Source: Bigelowiella natans CCMP2755 (Eukaryota > Cercozoa > Chlorarachniophyceae). Taken from it: a DNA stretch of 21,414 nt. A program made the position numbers and the translations under genes. Below the pieces are notes generated by a model. That model made no database searches, had not been told where the DNA came from, and saw only the letters and a list, made by a program, of their open reading frames with translations. Within the stretch, counting starts at the first letter, position 1; each line of letters starts with the position of its first letter. This document shows positions 1 to 8,814 of this stretch, piece after piece. The stretch lies in contig ADNK01002104.1 of NCBI GenBank assembly GCA_000320545.1, positions 1 through 21,414 on the forward strand, written 5' to 3'.

Positions 1-419
1 AAAAATCAACCACCACACCCCCTTCGTCGCAGTGTTCGTAGTTCGGTGTGTCTGTAGGTAGAAGTTATCGTCCGAATTCACTTCTCTATCGATCCGGTGC
101 CCCCGACGAGGATTGTAATGTCAAATTATTAAAAAAGCCCTGAATCCAAGGGCCCCTTGGTCGGCAACCAAACGCGCGGGTGGCGCCTAGCAAAGAGACC
201 CCGAGCTATACACATATTACCAATTTCCATAAAATTATGTGGCAAGACGGGTGTCCGGTTTGGCTCGCCAACCCGTTTCCACCTCATATGTCGTACCCCC
301 CTAATCTGAAAATCCCACCAAGTAAATACGGGGTTGGTTCGAAAAAATTCCCAGGTTTTTTCCCTCCCCCCCCCCCCCCCCCTCCTCTCTCTCTCTCCCT
401 ACCTCCCTCTTTTTCTCAT

Positions 420-457
<38 letters not shown>

Positions 458-458
458 G
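1..458. other. Window start; no supported exon upstream of 459
   Basis: The acyltransferase gene needs more coding exons upstream, because its catalytic histidine motif is absent from the window, yet I cannot defend an exon in this stretch. Open frames here run through a C17 tract (366-382) and a (CT)n tract (422-455) and look like low-complexity artefacts. The right end reads as intron: the long CT tract is a ready-made polypyrimidine tract ending in CAG at 456-458. Confidence 0.5.
366..455. repeat. C17 tract and (CT)n microsatellite
   Basis: A run of 17 C at 366-382 is followed by CT-rich sequence and a (TC)n array at 422-455. The array sits directly against the proposed acceptor CAG at 456-458 of the acyltransferase gene, so it may double as its polypyrimidine tract. 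Confidence 0.9.
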
Positions 459-999
459 ATCAAAATGAGCGGTTTGGCGCCATTCGCACAGCCCCGCGGG
501 ACACGACCAGGGCAAGTACAAAACAAGATGGTAGTATCATGATCTCCTATGTGTTCCTTGTTAGTACTAGTAATAATGATAGTAGTAGCAGAAGAAGTAG
601 TAGTAGTAGTAGTAGTACAGCGTTAAGATGAGATGGGAGAGGTACAAAAGACCGGAGGTTTCGTATATCTTGGGTTGATGTGTTCTCCTTGCCGCCCCCC
701 CCCTCCTATCTTGTCGTTATCACCAAGGTATTCGTGCACTTCTCATTCCCTGTGGGGCCAGCCACGATGAAGGAGAGACTGGAGAAGGCGCATCAGGAAT
801 TCGACCATCTCAAGCGCTCAATGCAGGTGTGATTAAGACTACTCAATTTCCACTCTCCTCCTCCTCCCCCCCCCCCCCCCCCCTTTTCCTTATTAGAACC
901 CGTGCAAGTGTGCAACGACTTGATTCTTCCTCCACCTCCTCCTACCTTCCTCTGACCTATCTTCTCCTCCTCCTCCTCCTCCTCCTCCTCCTCCTCCTC

Positions 1000-1030
<31 letters not shown>

Positions 1031-1159
1031 CCCTTGTTGGTATTGTACACTGCAACCAAGGTGCCACTTCTACGCATTCTGTCAGAAGCAGGGACCAAGC
1101 TAGGGTAGTAGTAGTAGGAGGAGGAGGAGGAGGAAAGAGGAGAGTATTACATAATTTCC

Positions 1160-1193
<34 letters not shown>

Positions 1194-2439
1194 ATGTGTG
1201 TGTGTTTGTGTGTGTGTTAAATTTATATCTCACCAGTCCGTTTTTCCTCCTTTTCCCCCTTCTTCACGCATTTTCCTACTCATTATCCCCCTTCCCCCCA
1301 CACACACACACATACACACTGAAGGCTTGAGAAAGCTCTGGCGGCTGAGAACACGAAGATATGGCATCGCACGTCATGGGTAGATGCAAGCATAAAACGA
1401 ATCAATCCAACATATCTGATGATGGAAGAGGGGGGGGAGGGGGGGGGGGGAATTTTGATTGCATTGCATGTGGTTGTAGTCGCGAGAAGTGATGAGGGGA
1501 GGACAGAAGGGAGGACATGCAGTAAATGCAGTATGTCGTGCAGGAAAACCCGCCTTTAATAATATCAGAGCGTGTGCGACTTATGGCGGAATGTATTCAC
1601 TGTATGAGATCGTCGATTACAACAACGCAGCATGCAGTAGCGTCGTCATCAACACTCAATGCATCGTCCCGCCCCCTCCTTCCTCCCCCACTTGTTCTTC
1701 TTCTACGGTGTGCAGGTATTCAGCAACGTTCCTGGCCCGAGGGAGACGATGATCGTTTTCGGAAAGGTCAGCAGGGGACAGAACGAGTGCTGTTGTTTGT
1801 TGTTGTTGTTGATGATGATGATGATGATGATGATGATTGTAGCTCTAATAAATGGCTCTTTGTTAATTTTTACTTCCCTATGGCCCTCCTCCTCTCCTCG
1901 TCGTTCTCGGACAATTGCCTTAACCCTCTTCTTCTTCTTCTTCTTCTTCTTCTTGCTTTCCCCGCCTCTCTTGCTTCCACATTTCTGCCACCACCCCCCG
2001 TTGATATACTACTCAGGAGATGACAAGCTTCAAGCCCTTCTATTGCAATGTGCTTCACCAAGCGATATTCTTCAGCTACGCAGGCACAATGTCCCTAGGC
2101 CTTGTACTGGACACCGATAGCATTAAGGTTGAAGGAGGGGGGGAAGAGGAAGAGGAAGAAGAGGAAGAAGAGAAGCCAGCACGAGGAGGAGGAGAGAATA
2201 CTAATATCATTCTCATCATAGTTTTTATAGATTTTTTTTTTAACTACGTTCATACTGATTTTATGATTATATCTATGTATATATATAATATAAATATATA
2301 TGTATATATATATTCACGAAATGTATTTGTCTGTGCGGGACATTGACGTGCCATCCATCTTGTCACCCTTCAGAAACCAAAGCTGTTGATTCAGTGCTTC
2401 AAGGAGGAGCTCGAGGCAGCGAAGAAGGTGGCATTCTAG
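459..2439 (+). CDS. WS/DGAT-family acyltransferase, C-terminal part (5' incomplete)
   Basis: Likely a wax ester synthase/diacylglycerol acyltransferase-type O-acyltransferase, an enzyme family moving acyl groups from acyl-CoA to fatty alcohol or diacylglycerol. Only the C-terminal domain (DUF1298/WSD1_C type) is seen. Proposed exons: 459-530, 728-826, 1061-1104, 1325-1379, 1544-1636, 1716-1766, 2017-2127, 2374-2439; phases agree at every junction and give 196 residues plus stop. Family signals in order: QNKM followed by VFVHFSFPVG (the GN.....LPLPV segment), ERLEKAHQEFDHLKRS, VFSNVPGPRE (the hallmark SNVPGP motif), FFSYAGTMSLGLVLD, and a closing amphipathic helix FKEELEAAKK. The HHxxxDG active-site motif lies upstream and was not found. 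The exons at 1061 and 1325 are supported mainly by phase and make the linker before SNVPGP about 20 residues longer than in bacterial relatives. Family call is fairly sure; substrate unknown. Confidence 0.75.
964..1030. repeat. Compound (CCT)n(TAC)n microsatellite in an intron
   Basis: About 12 CCT units (964-1000) pass directly into about 10 TAC units (1001-1030). The repeat ends about 30 bases before the proposed 44-base exon 1061-1104 of the acyltransferase gene. The poly-Leu open frame it makes is not a gene. Confidence 0.9.
1157..1312. repeat. CT, TG and CA microsatellites in an intron
   Basis: A CT tract (about 1157-1190), a TG tract (about 1195-1218) and a short CA tract (about 1299-1312) lie between the proposed exons 1061-1104 and 1325-1379. 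A nearly pure G tract follows at 1429-1450 in the next intron. Confidence 0.85.
1794..1954. repeat. (TTG)n(ATG)n and (CTT)n microsatellites in an intron
   Basis: A TTG/GAT trinucleotide array (about 1794-1837) and a CTT array (about 1927-1954) both lie in the intron between the SNVPGP exon and the SYAG exon of the acyltransferase gene. Translated frames give poly-Val, poly-Asp or poly-Leu and are not coding. Confidence 0.9.
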
Positions 2440-2556
2440 CATAGGCGGTGGTGATTTTGCATTCTACTGTTTCGCTCTGCACACAACCAACCACCATGCG
2501 GAAGGAGGTTCTTCGAGTATTGAAGTTCATTAGGACGGATTTTGTTTACTTTAATA

Positions 2557-2560
<4 letters not shown>

Positions 2561-2595
<35 letters not shown>
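2561..2595. repeat. (TA)n microsatellite
   Basis: About 17 TA units downstream of the acyltransferase stop, in the spacer between two convergent genes. Confidence 0.9.
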
Positions 2596-2598
<3 letters not shown>

Positions 2599-3496
2599 GG
2601 GTGTGAGTCCATCACTAGTTCTAGACGAACGACATTGAATGAAAGAATAATAGTATCTCGAAGTTGCGAACACATCTTCCTTCTCATCAACCGCCCCCCC
2701 CTCTCCCCCCTCCGTATCATCATTATAAACTCACAGATGTTGCCTGACATTAGGAGACCTCGGTGGATGATTACAAGCAAGGATTCTCCGAATAAAAATT
2801 CGAATAAAAATTAATGGCATCATATTGCTGTGAATTCTCAGTCAATTTTCATATCTCAATAGTACTGTTCCTAGCGGCCAAGAGACAACTGAACCTATTG
2901 AAACAACTGCGCAATATCGACCCTGCATGTTCATGACATGGCAGCACATCTAGCTCTATCTCGAGTAGTGTGGAGAGAATAAGACCTAATGCCGTATCCA
3001 TCTATGCGTGTGACAAATGTGCTGTATGCTATGCGCGATGCAATGCATGCAGCATGAATGTATAGGTGTCCAGAGCAGATAAAATTCCGGCCTGGCGCAT
3101 ATGCAGGACAGATGTAGCAATGAATTAACCCTAATGTAGCTGTGCAAAGCGGCGCATGTAGGACGGATGTTATGAGCAATTGTTTTTCCCTGTGGTCACA
3201 TATATCATATATGAAGACGTATGCATCGCAATTGTTCATGCATGCAGCCATATGAAATAAACTGAACACATATGCAGCGCACACATGCTGCCGCCGCAAG
3301 GATTTATTTGAAACTATACATGCCATGCGTTATCAAAGTCGTGGTGGTAATGAATCAAATTCGCGACACATCTATTAATCATTATTTAATTCCAAAAACC
3401 GTGACTAGAGCCCAAGTATCTCTCTAGTCGTGTGCATACACACAAAATTTTAAAATTGATCGTGTGGATGTAAGATGCCATTAGTTTATTCCAACG

Positions 3497-3498
<2 letters not shown>

Positions 3499-3530
<32 letters not shown>
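3499..3530. repeat. (AC)16 microsatellite
   Basis: An uninterrupted AC array 24 bases past the AP2 gene stop on the minus strand, so it may lie in that gene's 3' UTR. Confidence 0.95.
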
Positions 3531-3533
<3 letters not shown>

Positions 3534-3553
3534 ACACGTGTTTGTGTGTGTAA

Positions 3554-6185
3554 TTATTCTAAATGTGCCTGCAGCTCCGCCATTAACAATTCATAATCCT
3601 GGGTGTCGTCGCTGGAACGTGTATTTTTCCCATCCCGAGATCTTCTCTGTTTTTTCTTCTTCTTAGATGGGGTTGGCCTTGACATCTTCTTTCTTTTCGA
3701 CGGAGAGGGCTTCATCCTGCCTCTCCTTCTCTTCTGTGCAGCATTCTCCTTCTTCTCTGCCATATTACTATTATTTGAGACTGCAGAAGCACTTCCCGTC
3801 ACAGCGCCGTCTAACGAGATTGGTGGGATCGGTAGAGAATGTTGAGAATCACTGTCAGCATCATCGCGAAGGCTACTACTACTAGTACTACTACTAGCAG
3901 TAGTTGTAGCAGCTTCAGTCGTACTACTTCCAGGAGGGCGAGGGGGGGGCATCTTGAAGCCATTCGGGAGGCATTCCATTGGCACTGCCTGTGGTACGGG
4001 GGTAGGACCTATGCTGCTGCTCCTGTAGCTGTCGTCTTCAGGAGGTGTGTTATCAGAAGGTGGTTGGGGGGGGGCATGAGGAGGCAGTTGCTCCGGAGCG
4101 GAGAGGGTGTCTGGGAAGGGTTTCTCACCCGTCGGCGACGAGGCCTTCTCATTGTTACCCTTGTGCTCCTTCTCGTAGCTTTTCTGAAGCTCGCTGATAG
4201 TTACGAGGGAAGGGTCCTCATCTTCGTCCCCCTTCCATTCATCCATCCTCCTCTTGCACTCGATAGCGAAGAACCTGGCCATCTCCTCGCCATATCGGTT
4301 GACGGAAAAACTCCTGCACTTCTTCTCTGTGACGTATTCATCGCTGCTGAAGCGTACCATGTACTTTCGCTTACACTTGTGGACGCCAGGAATCCCAGAG
4401 CCACGCTTACTATTCGCTGATGAACGCTGCTTCTTCTTCTTCGTCGTACTACCACGGGCTGCTGCTTTGGGGGTTGTTGCGGTTGTCTTCTTTGACGACG
4501 GTGACTTCATCAGCGATGGCTGCTTTGTGTTCTTCTTCTCCTCCTCCTCCTCATCCTCATGTGCTTGCAGGACGGCATGGCGATGCAGCCTCAGAAGACC
4601 GTCTCGTTTCGGCCCAGGGGGGGGCAGGAGATCCTCCACCTCGATGTCCTTTCCTGGGTGCAGTTTCTGCGCAACGTCGATCCCAGATATGGGCGGAAGG
4701 GCTCCTGGCTCAAGATTCTCGCACGCTTCTTGATACTCTCTACGCACATTGGCAAGGTACGTGAGAAGATACACGTCGAACTTTTCCCGAACAAGCGATG
4801 ATGATGATAATGATGATGATGACGGCGGAGGGAAATGTTGGGAGAAATCGGTTCCGTTGATGGCGAAATCGATAAGACCAGCTGATTTCTGTATATTTTC
4901 AAGATCCACATCTGCGTGACTCCCACCCCTAGAATCTGCCCTCCTCGTGTCCCTCTCCTGGCCCTCTCGGTATGAAGCCAAATTGCGTACAGTAGCGTCA
5001 GTCAATGTGTCCATCTCGGAGAGATAAAGCGAATCAGGACCATGACCGAGACTCGTCAAGTAGTTTTTCTTTTCCCTCACAAGCGCAGCCATCTCGTTTA
5101 TTCCAGGGTACACGATATTCTTTGCCTTGTTCTCTGTGTGGTATAAATCGTGCTCAATGCCCGACAGGAACGCCAGGTTCTGCCCGTCGTCTTGCATAAC
5201 AAGACCAAAGTTCTGGTCCTTGTAGTCCACTGGCCTCGGATAGTGAGCGGTGAAATCGAAGGCTTTGTAAACTAGCCAGGAGAGGATCCTGGAGGGGGGG
5301 GGGAAAGAAATAGCCAGTTGTTAGAAATTTGCTCCTATTGTCCCCATTGTGTGTTGTTCGACAGCTTTCACACACATGCAGGCAGCATCAAGAAAGCTGA
5401 TGAAAACACCGGTACTTCTTTTGGACTGTGCGTCATACTAAATTAATCATCGAAAAGGAATATGAGCACTCTTATTATATAGGCTTATGCAGTACTACAT
5501 CTCTGGGTCCTTATTCGGTAGGCTCTTCAGGGTGTCTAGGAGTTTCGTCACGGTCTCCCACAGGGAATCTGGCAGCGGGATTTGAATTCTTCCATCCGAA
5601 ACCCCTTTGATCGGAACGTGAGAGTTGTAGAGTATAAATAGCGAGTAAACTCCGAAAATCTGACTGTATATAGCAAGATGTCTGTCAAGAAAAACGGAAT
5701 CGAAGAGAGAACATTGGCGCTTTATGACATTTTCGACAATAATTGCATACAGAAGTTAGCAGTTGTGGTGTGAGCGGGCTGTGGAATCTCCAGCTACGGC
5801 AAAGAAAGAATTACCCACTCAGTCCTGATCTTATGCTATGACGAAGGGTATTTACTGCGGTTTCATATAGATCATGGATGTGACTGCAGTCTTCTCCGAT
5901 ATAATTGTTAGATTTTATCAACCCCGGCGGTCCCTTGCTCAGTTTAGGCATGAGCATTAGAAGACCCAGGCCGCATTCATCCCAAATACTTTGAAACTGC
6001 GAGAAACGCATCTTGCCAAGGTCGCGGAGGTTCTGTTTCAGCTGGAAGAGGAACTGGCGAGGCTCTGCCGACGGTATTCTCGACTCCTGGCCTTCCCCTC
6101 CACCTCTTTTCTCATCAGCAATACCTCCGACAACATTTGACAGCGGCAATGAGGAGGAGGAGGAAGAGGAGGAGGGTGGAGGCAT
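3554..6185 (-). CDS. AP2-domain DNA-binding protein
   Basis: Predicted nuclear transcription regulator of 701 residues. Exons 6185-5815 and 5288-3554 join in phase 2 (donor GTAATT, acceptor CCTCCAG). One AP2/ERF-type domain lies at about residues 420-475 (window about 4402-4235): it opens SGIPGVHKCKRKYMVRF, continues with CRSFSVNRYGEEMARFFA and ends in the usual AP2 helix. It is preceded by an acidic EDEEEEE stretch and a Ser/Lys/Thr-rich basic arm, and followed by a Pro/Ser-rich region and a Lys/Arg-rich tail that could be a nuclear localisation signal. The first 300 or so residues, including a Leu-rich part coded across the intron, match no domain I recognise. The start is the first ATG in the exon, with A at -3; the frame stays open upstream to about 6300 and an acceptor-like CAG lies at 6237-6235, so an extra 5' exon is possible. 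It diverges from the 1115-residue gene. Confidence 0.8.
5289..5814 (-). other. Intron of the AP2 gene
   Basis: Bounded by GTAATT at 5814 and CCTCCAG at 5289 on the minus strand, with a C tract feeding the acceptor. Joining the flanks restores one open frame in phase 2. It holds no repeat array and no convincing coding sequence; a TATAAATA on the + strand at about 5633-5640 is probably chance. Confidence 0.75.
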
Positions 6186-6787
6186 ATTTGCTTGCTCGGG
6201 TGTTTGAGCGTCAGGGGCTACATACCCGCGCTCTCTGCACGAGGGGAAATCCAAATGGAAATCCGCTTGGCGAGGAGGGTGGCTGCATTCTCCTGTCTTT
6301 CACCTGACAACCGAGGAAGAGAGGACGACAAGCAAACGTTTGCCGTCTTTCATCTGCGACAAGTACAAAACTCTGAGGCTTTAGATATACCGTTCACTGG
6401 AAGTTTCCTCGATGATATCTTGACGTGTTGCTCATGGGATGATGAGCGACGACAACATCGACAACAACAACCGTGACAACAACAAAAATCTTGTAGGAAA
6501 TAGAGGCACGCTGATGATGCGCGGAAGCTTCCGAGAAACGTGGCAGTCTGCTGCGGGACTGCTGCAAGGAAATCGTGAAAACCCCTTTATTCCGTCCCTG
6601 CGACATGTAGTTGTACGAGTCTCAGTCCATTGTTTCCAAAGCTTGACGGGACAACGACAGCCCCTTTCTCGGAACTCTCCTCCGTCGGCGTTCCGATCTT
6701 GTTTCGGGCCGATCTTGTTCTTCGACGCTCCCGGATGCTGGGCTGCCATTTTCCAAGCCGGAATAGTTTGGCTCAATACAAAACGCA
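6186..6787. promoter_or_regulatory. Divergent start region, AP2 gene and 1115-residue gene
   Basis: About 600 bases separate the two outward-facing ATGs, so both promoters and 5' UTRs should lie here. I see no clear TATA box. Open frames of 70-135 codons occur on both strands but show no domain or biased composition. Part may be a 5' exon of the AP2 gene (see that entry). Confidence 0.5.
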
Positions 6788-8776
6788 ATGGGACAGGATC
6801 AGTCGCATCACTCGCACGAAGCTGATAGTAAGGCCACAACCTCTAAAAAGTCAGCCGATACCGACGCCAAAACCACGTCGACCAAAAGAGAGAAGGGGGG
6901 AAAGCAAAAGGCAGCGATCAAGTTGAAATTCAAGCTCGAAGAACTTCCAAAGCTGCTCTCGGAGTTGAAAAATGCTCATGAGCTCGACGTTCTTCTCGAC
7001 GAGGGGACCGTGGAAGCGTTGATGGCGCGGCTGGCAAAGGAAAAGGATCCCCAGCCACGAGCAGCTTACGGAGCTGCACTCAAGTTACTAAAGCAACGGC
7101 TTCACCCAGTCAGAAACGATGAGAAATCAGCGGAGCTACTAGAAGAGTACCACAAATTGCAGAAGAAATTGTCCAGTGGTGGGGCCGTGGCCGTCCTCCC
7201 AGAACGGAAGAAGCAGCTCTCAGATGCTGCAAAAAGATACACCCGGCTCTGCCAACACCACGAAGGGACCGAAGTCGGTAAACTATGGGCTCGCGTTTTC
7301 GGAAGGTTGGAGCGGTCATACGCACAAATCGCGAAGCTAGACCACGGCACTGGAAGGTCAAATCGTGCCAAGCGCGCTAAGAAGGCTGGAGCTGTTTGGT
7401 CGCAGTACGCGGGAATGTGCAAGTTCGACAATGAGGGAGACGTCGATCAAAACGGCAACCCAAAGGACTCCAAGTACGATCTTGGTCGCAACGGCGCGTA
7501 TGACGGTTTGAATATAGTGATCTTACAGCTGTATCCCTTCGACATGAGCGGACCATCGTCTGCGCTACGAAACAAGGGATTCATCGTACACATGTACGTG
7601 CGACAACGACGACGATTATGATTAAAACAATCGCCATCTTAGTCTTCTCGATGATGCTCGTGATGGCATTAATTTTCGGATGCCGGATTTTGATGAGATG
7701 ACACATCTTGCACTCTGCCGTCCGCTTGATTGGGCTGTGATGATATCTTGCCAGTCAACTTCACTCAATCCCCTGCATGATTGATATTGTTTGATAATTT
7801 CTTGTGCTACTCTTCTTGCATTGCTTTTTTTGTTCGAAAGATATTCCGTTGGGATCGGGAGTAAAATGCCTTCTCCGCACGAATTGGAGGAAAAGTTGGC
7901 CAAGGCCTCCCAGGTGTGGGTGATCAGCTCTGGCTTCAGGCCTCTTTTACAAAAAGAGCATTTGGATGTTATCGAGGCCCATTGGAGGCGCGGTCTCGGG
8001 TTATACATTTTTGGAGACAATCTCCCCTATTATGTCGAGGCGAATATGCTGCTGGAGCGTGTTGCAAAGGCCCTCCCAACCGAGCACAAACTGCTCCTTG
8101 AGGGTACCACGAAATATCCACCAAATATTAACAGACAAGAGGAGTAGAACTGATTCGTTATCAAACAATTTCTAAAATTTAGGAAACTACCCTGGAGCAC
8201 GCCACGTTGGCCCTCGCGATGGGAACAGTGCGCAAGGGGGGTTCTTACGACACGCTTTGACGACCGGCATCACCAAGCTCTACGAGGGCGTCACCGTGGC
8301 GAGGATGGATAAGCGTGCAGCTGTGGAGCTTGGCTGTTCAGAGGTACTCCGAGATCACGACGATAACCTTCTGGTGGTTGCACGTCCTGCCTCTAAGGGA
8401 TTTGGCCCATTGATTGTCGACGGTACTTATGTGTATTATTGTGGTAGGAGTCGTAGGTAGAAGGTAGAAGGTAGTAGGTAGTAGTAGGTAGGAGGGTGAG
8501 TGTTTTGCTCAGCTTGTTTTGCTACTACATTCTGTGTAGGCGCTTTTACAAAATTGTTCTGTCAATGGAATGACGTTGGCTCCGCACGGTTTGTTCGGAA
8601 CTGTGCCTGCTGGCTTTCCACAATCCTTGATGGGTAGCAGTAGTAGTAGTAGTAGTAGTCGTCGTTGTCGTCATCGTAGTAGTCGTAGGAGAGTCGTTCG
8701 TCGTTCTTCTGTCACGATGATGTATTATGATTTACCAGAAAGGAGAGAAGGATGATGATGATGATAATGATGACGA

Positions 8777-8814
<38 letters not shown>

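Larger units (their letters stand above)
2440..3553. other. Convergent intergenic region with 3' ends of two genes
   Basis: The stretch separates the stop of the acyltransferase gene (+) from the stop of the AP2 gene (-). It holds an AT dinucleotide array (about 2561-2595), two AATAAA-type signals at about 2791-2808 that could serve the + gene, and an AATAAA on the minus strand at 3490-3485, about 64 bases past the AP2 stop. A CA array fills 3499-3530. An 8-bp inverted repeat (3403-3410 with 3422-3429) and a degenerate 30-base direct repeat (3094 and 3151) are also present. No coding exon is convincing. Confidence 0.6.

Noticed and set aside
180-542. 120-codon open frame at the window start
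   Set aside because: Pro and Ser/Leu runs come from C and CT tracts; only its last 24 codons (459-530) are accepted, as an exon.
829-1383. 184-codon open frame with poly-Pro, poly-Leu, Ser/Leu and Cys/Val runs
   Set aside because: It is a translation of C, CTC/CTA, CT and TG repeats in acyltransferase introns; true exons here lie in other frames.
5154-5230. GTG at 5230 as start of the AP2 protein
   Set aside because: The frame continues upstream to an acceptor at 5289 and joins in phase to an upstream exon with an ATG, so the GTG is internal.
5631-5642. TATAAATA on the + strand
   Set aside because: Lies inside the AP2 gene intron with no + strand gene starting nearby; likely chance in AT-rich DNA.
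6183-6254. TTG at 6254 as AP2 start
   Set aside because: Non-ATG start is unlikely in a nuclear gene; ATG at 6185 has A at -3. An extra 5' exon joined near 6234 remains possible.
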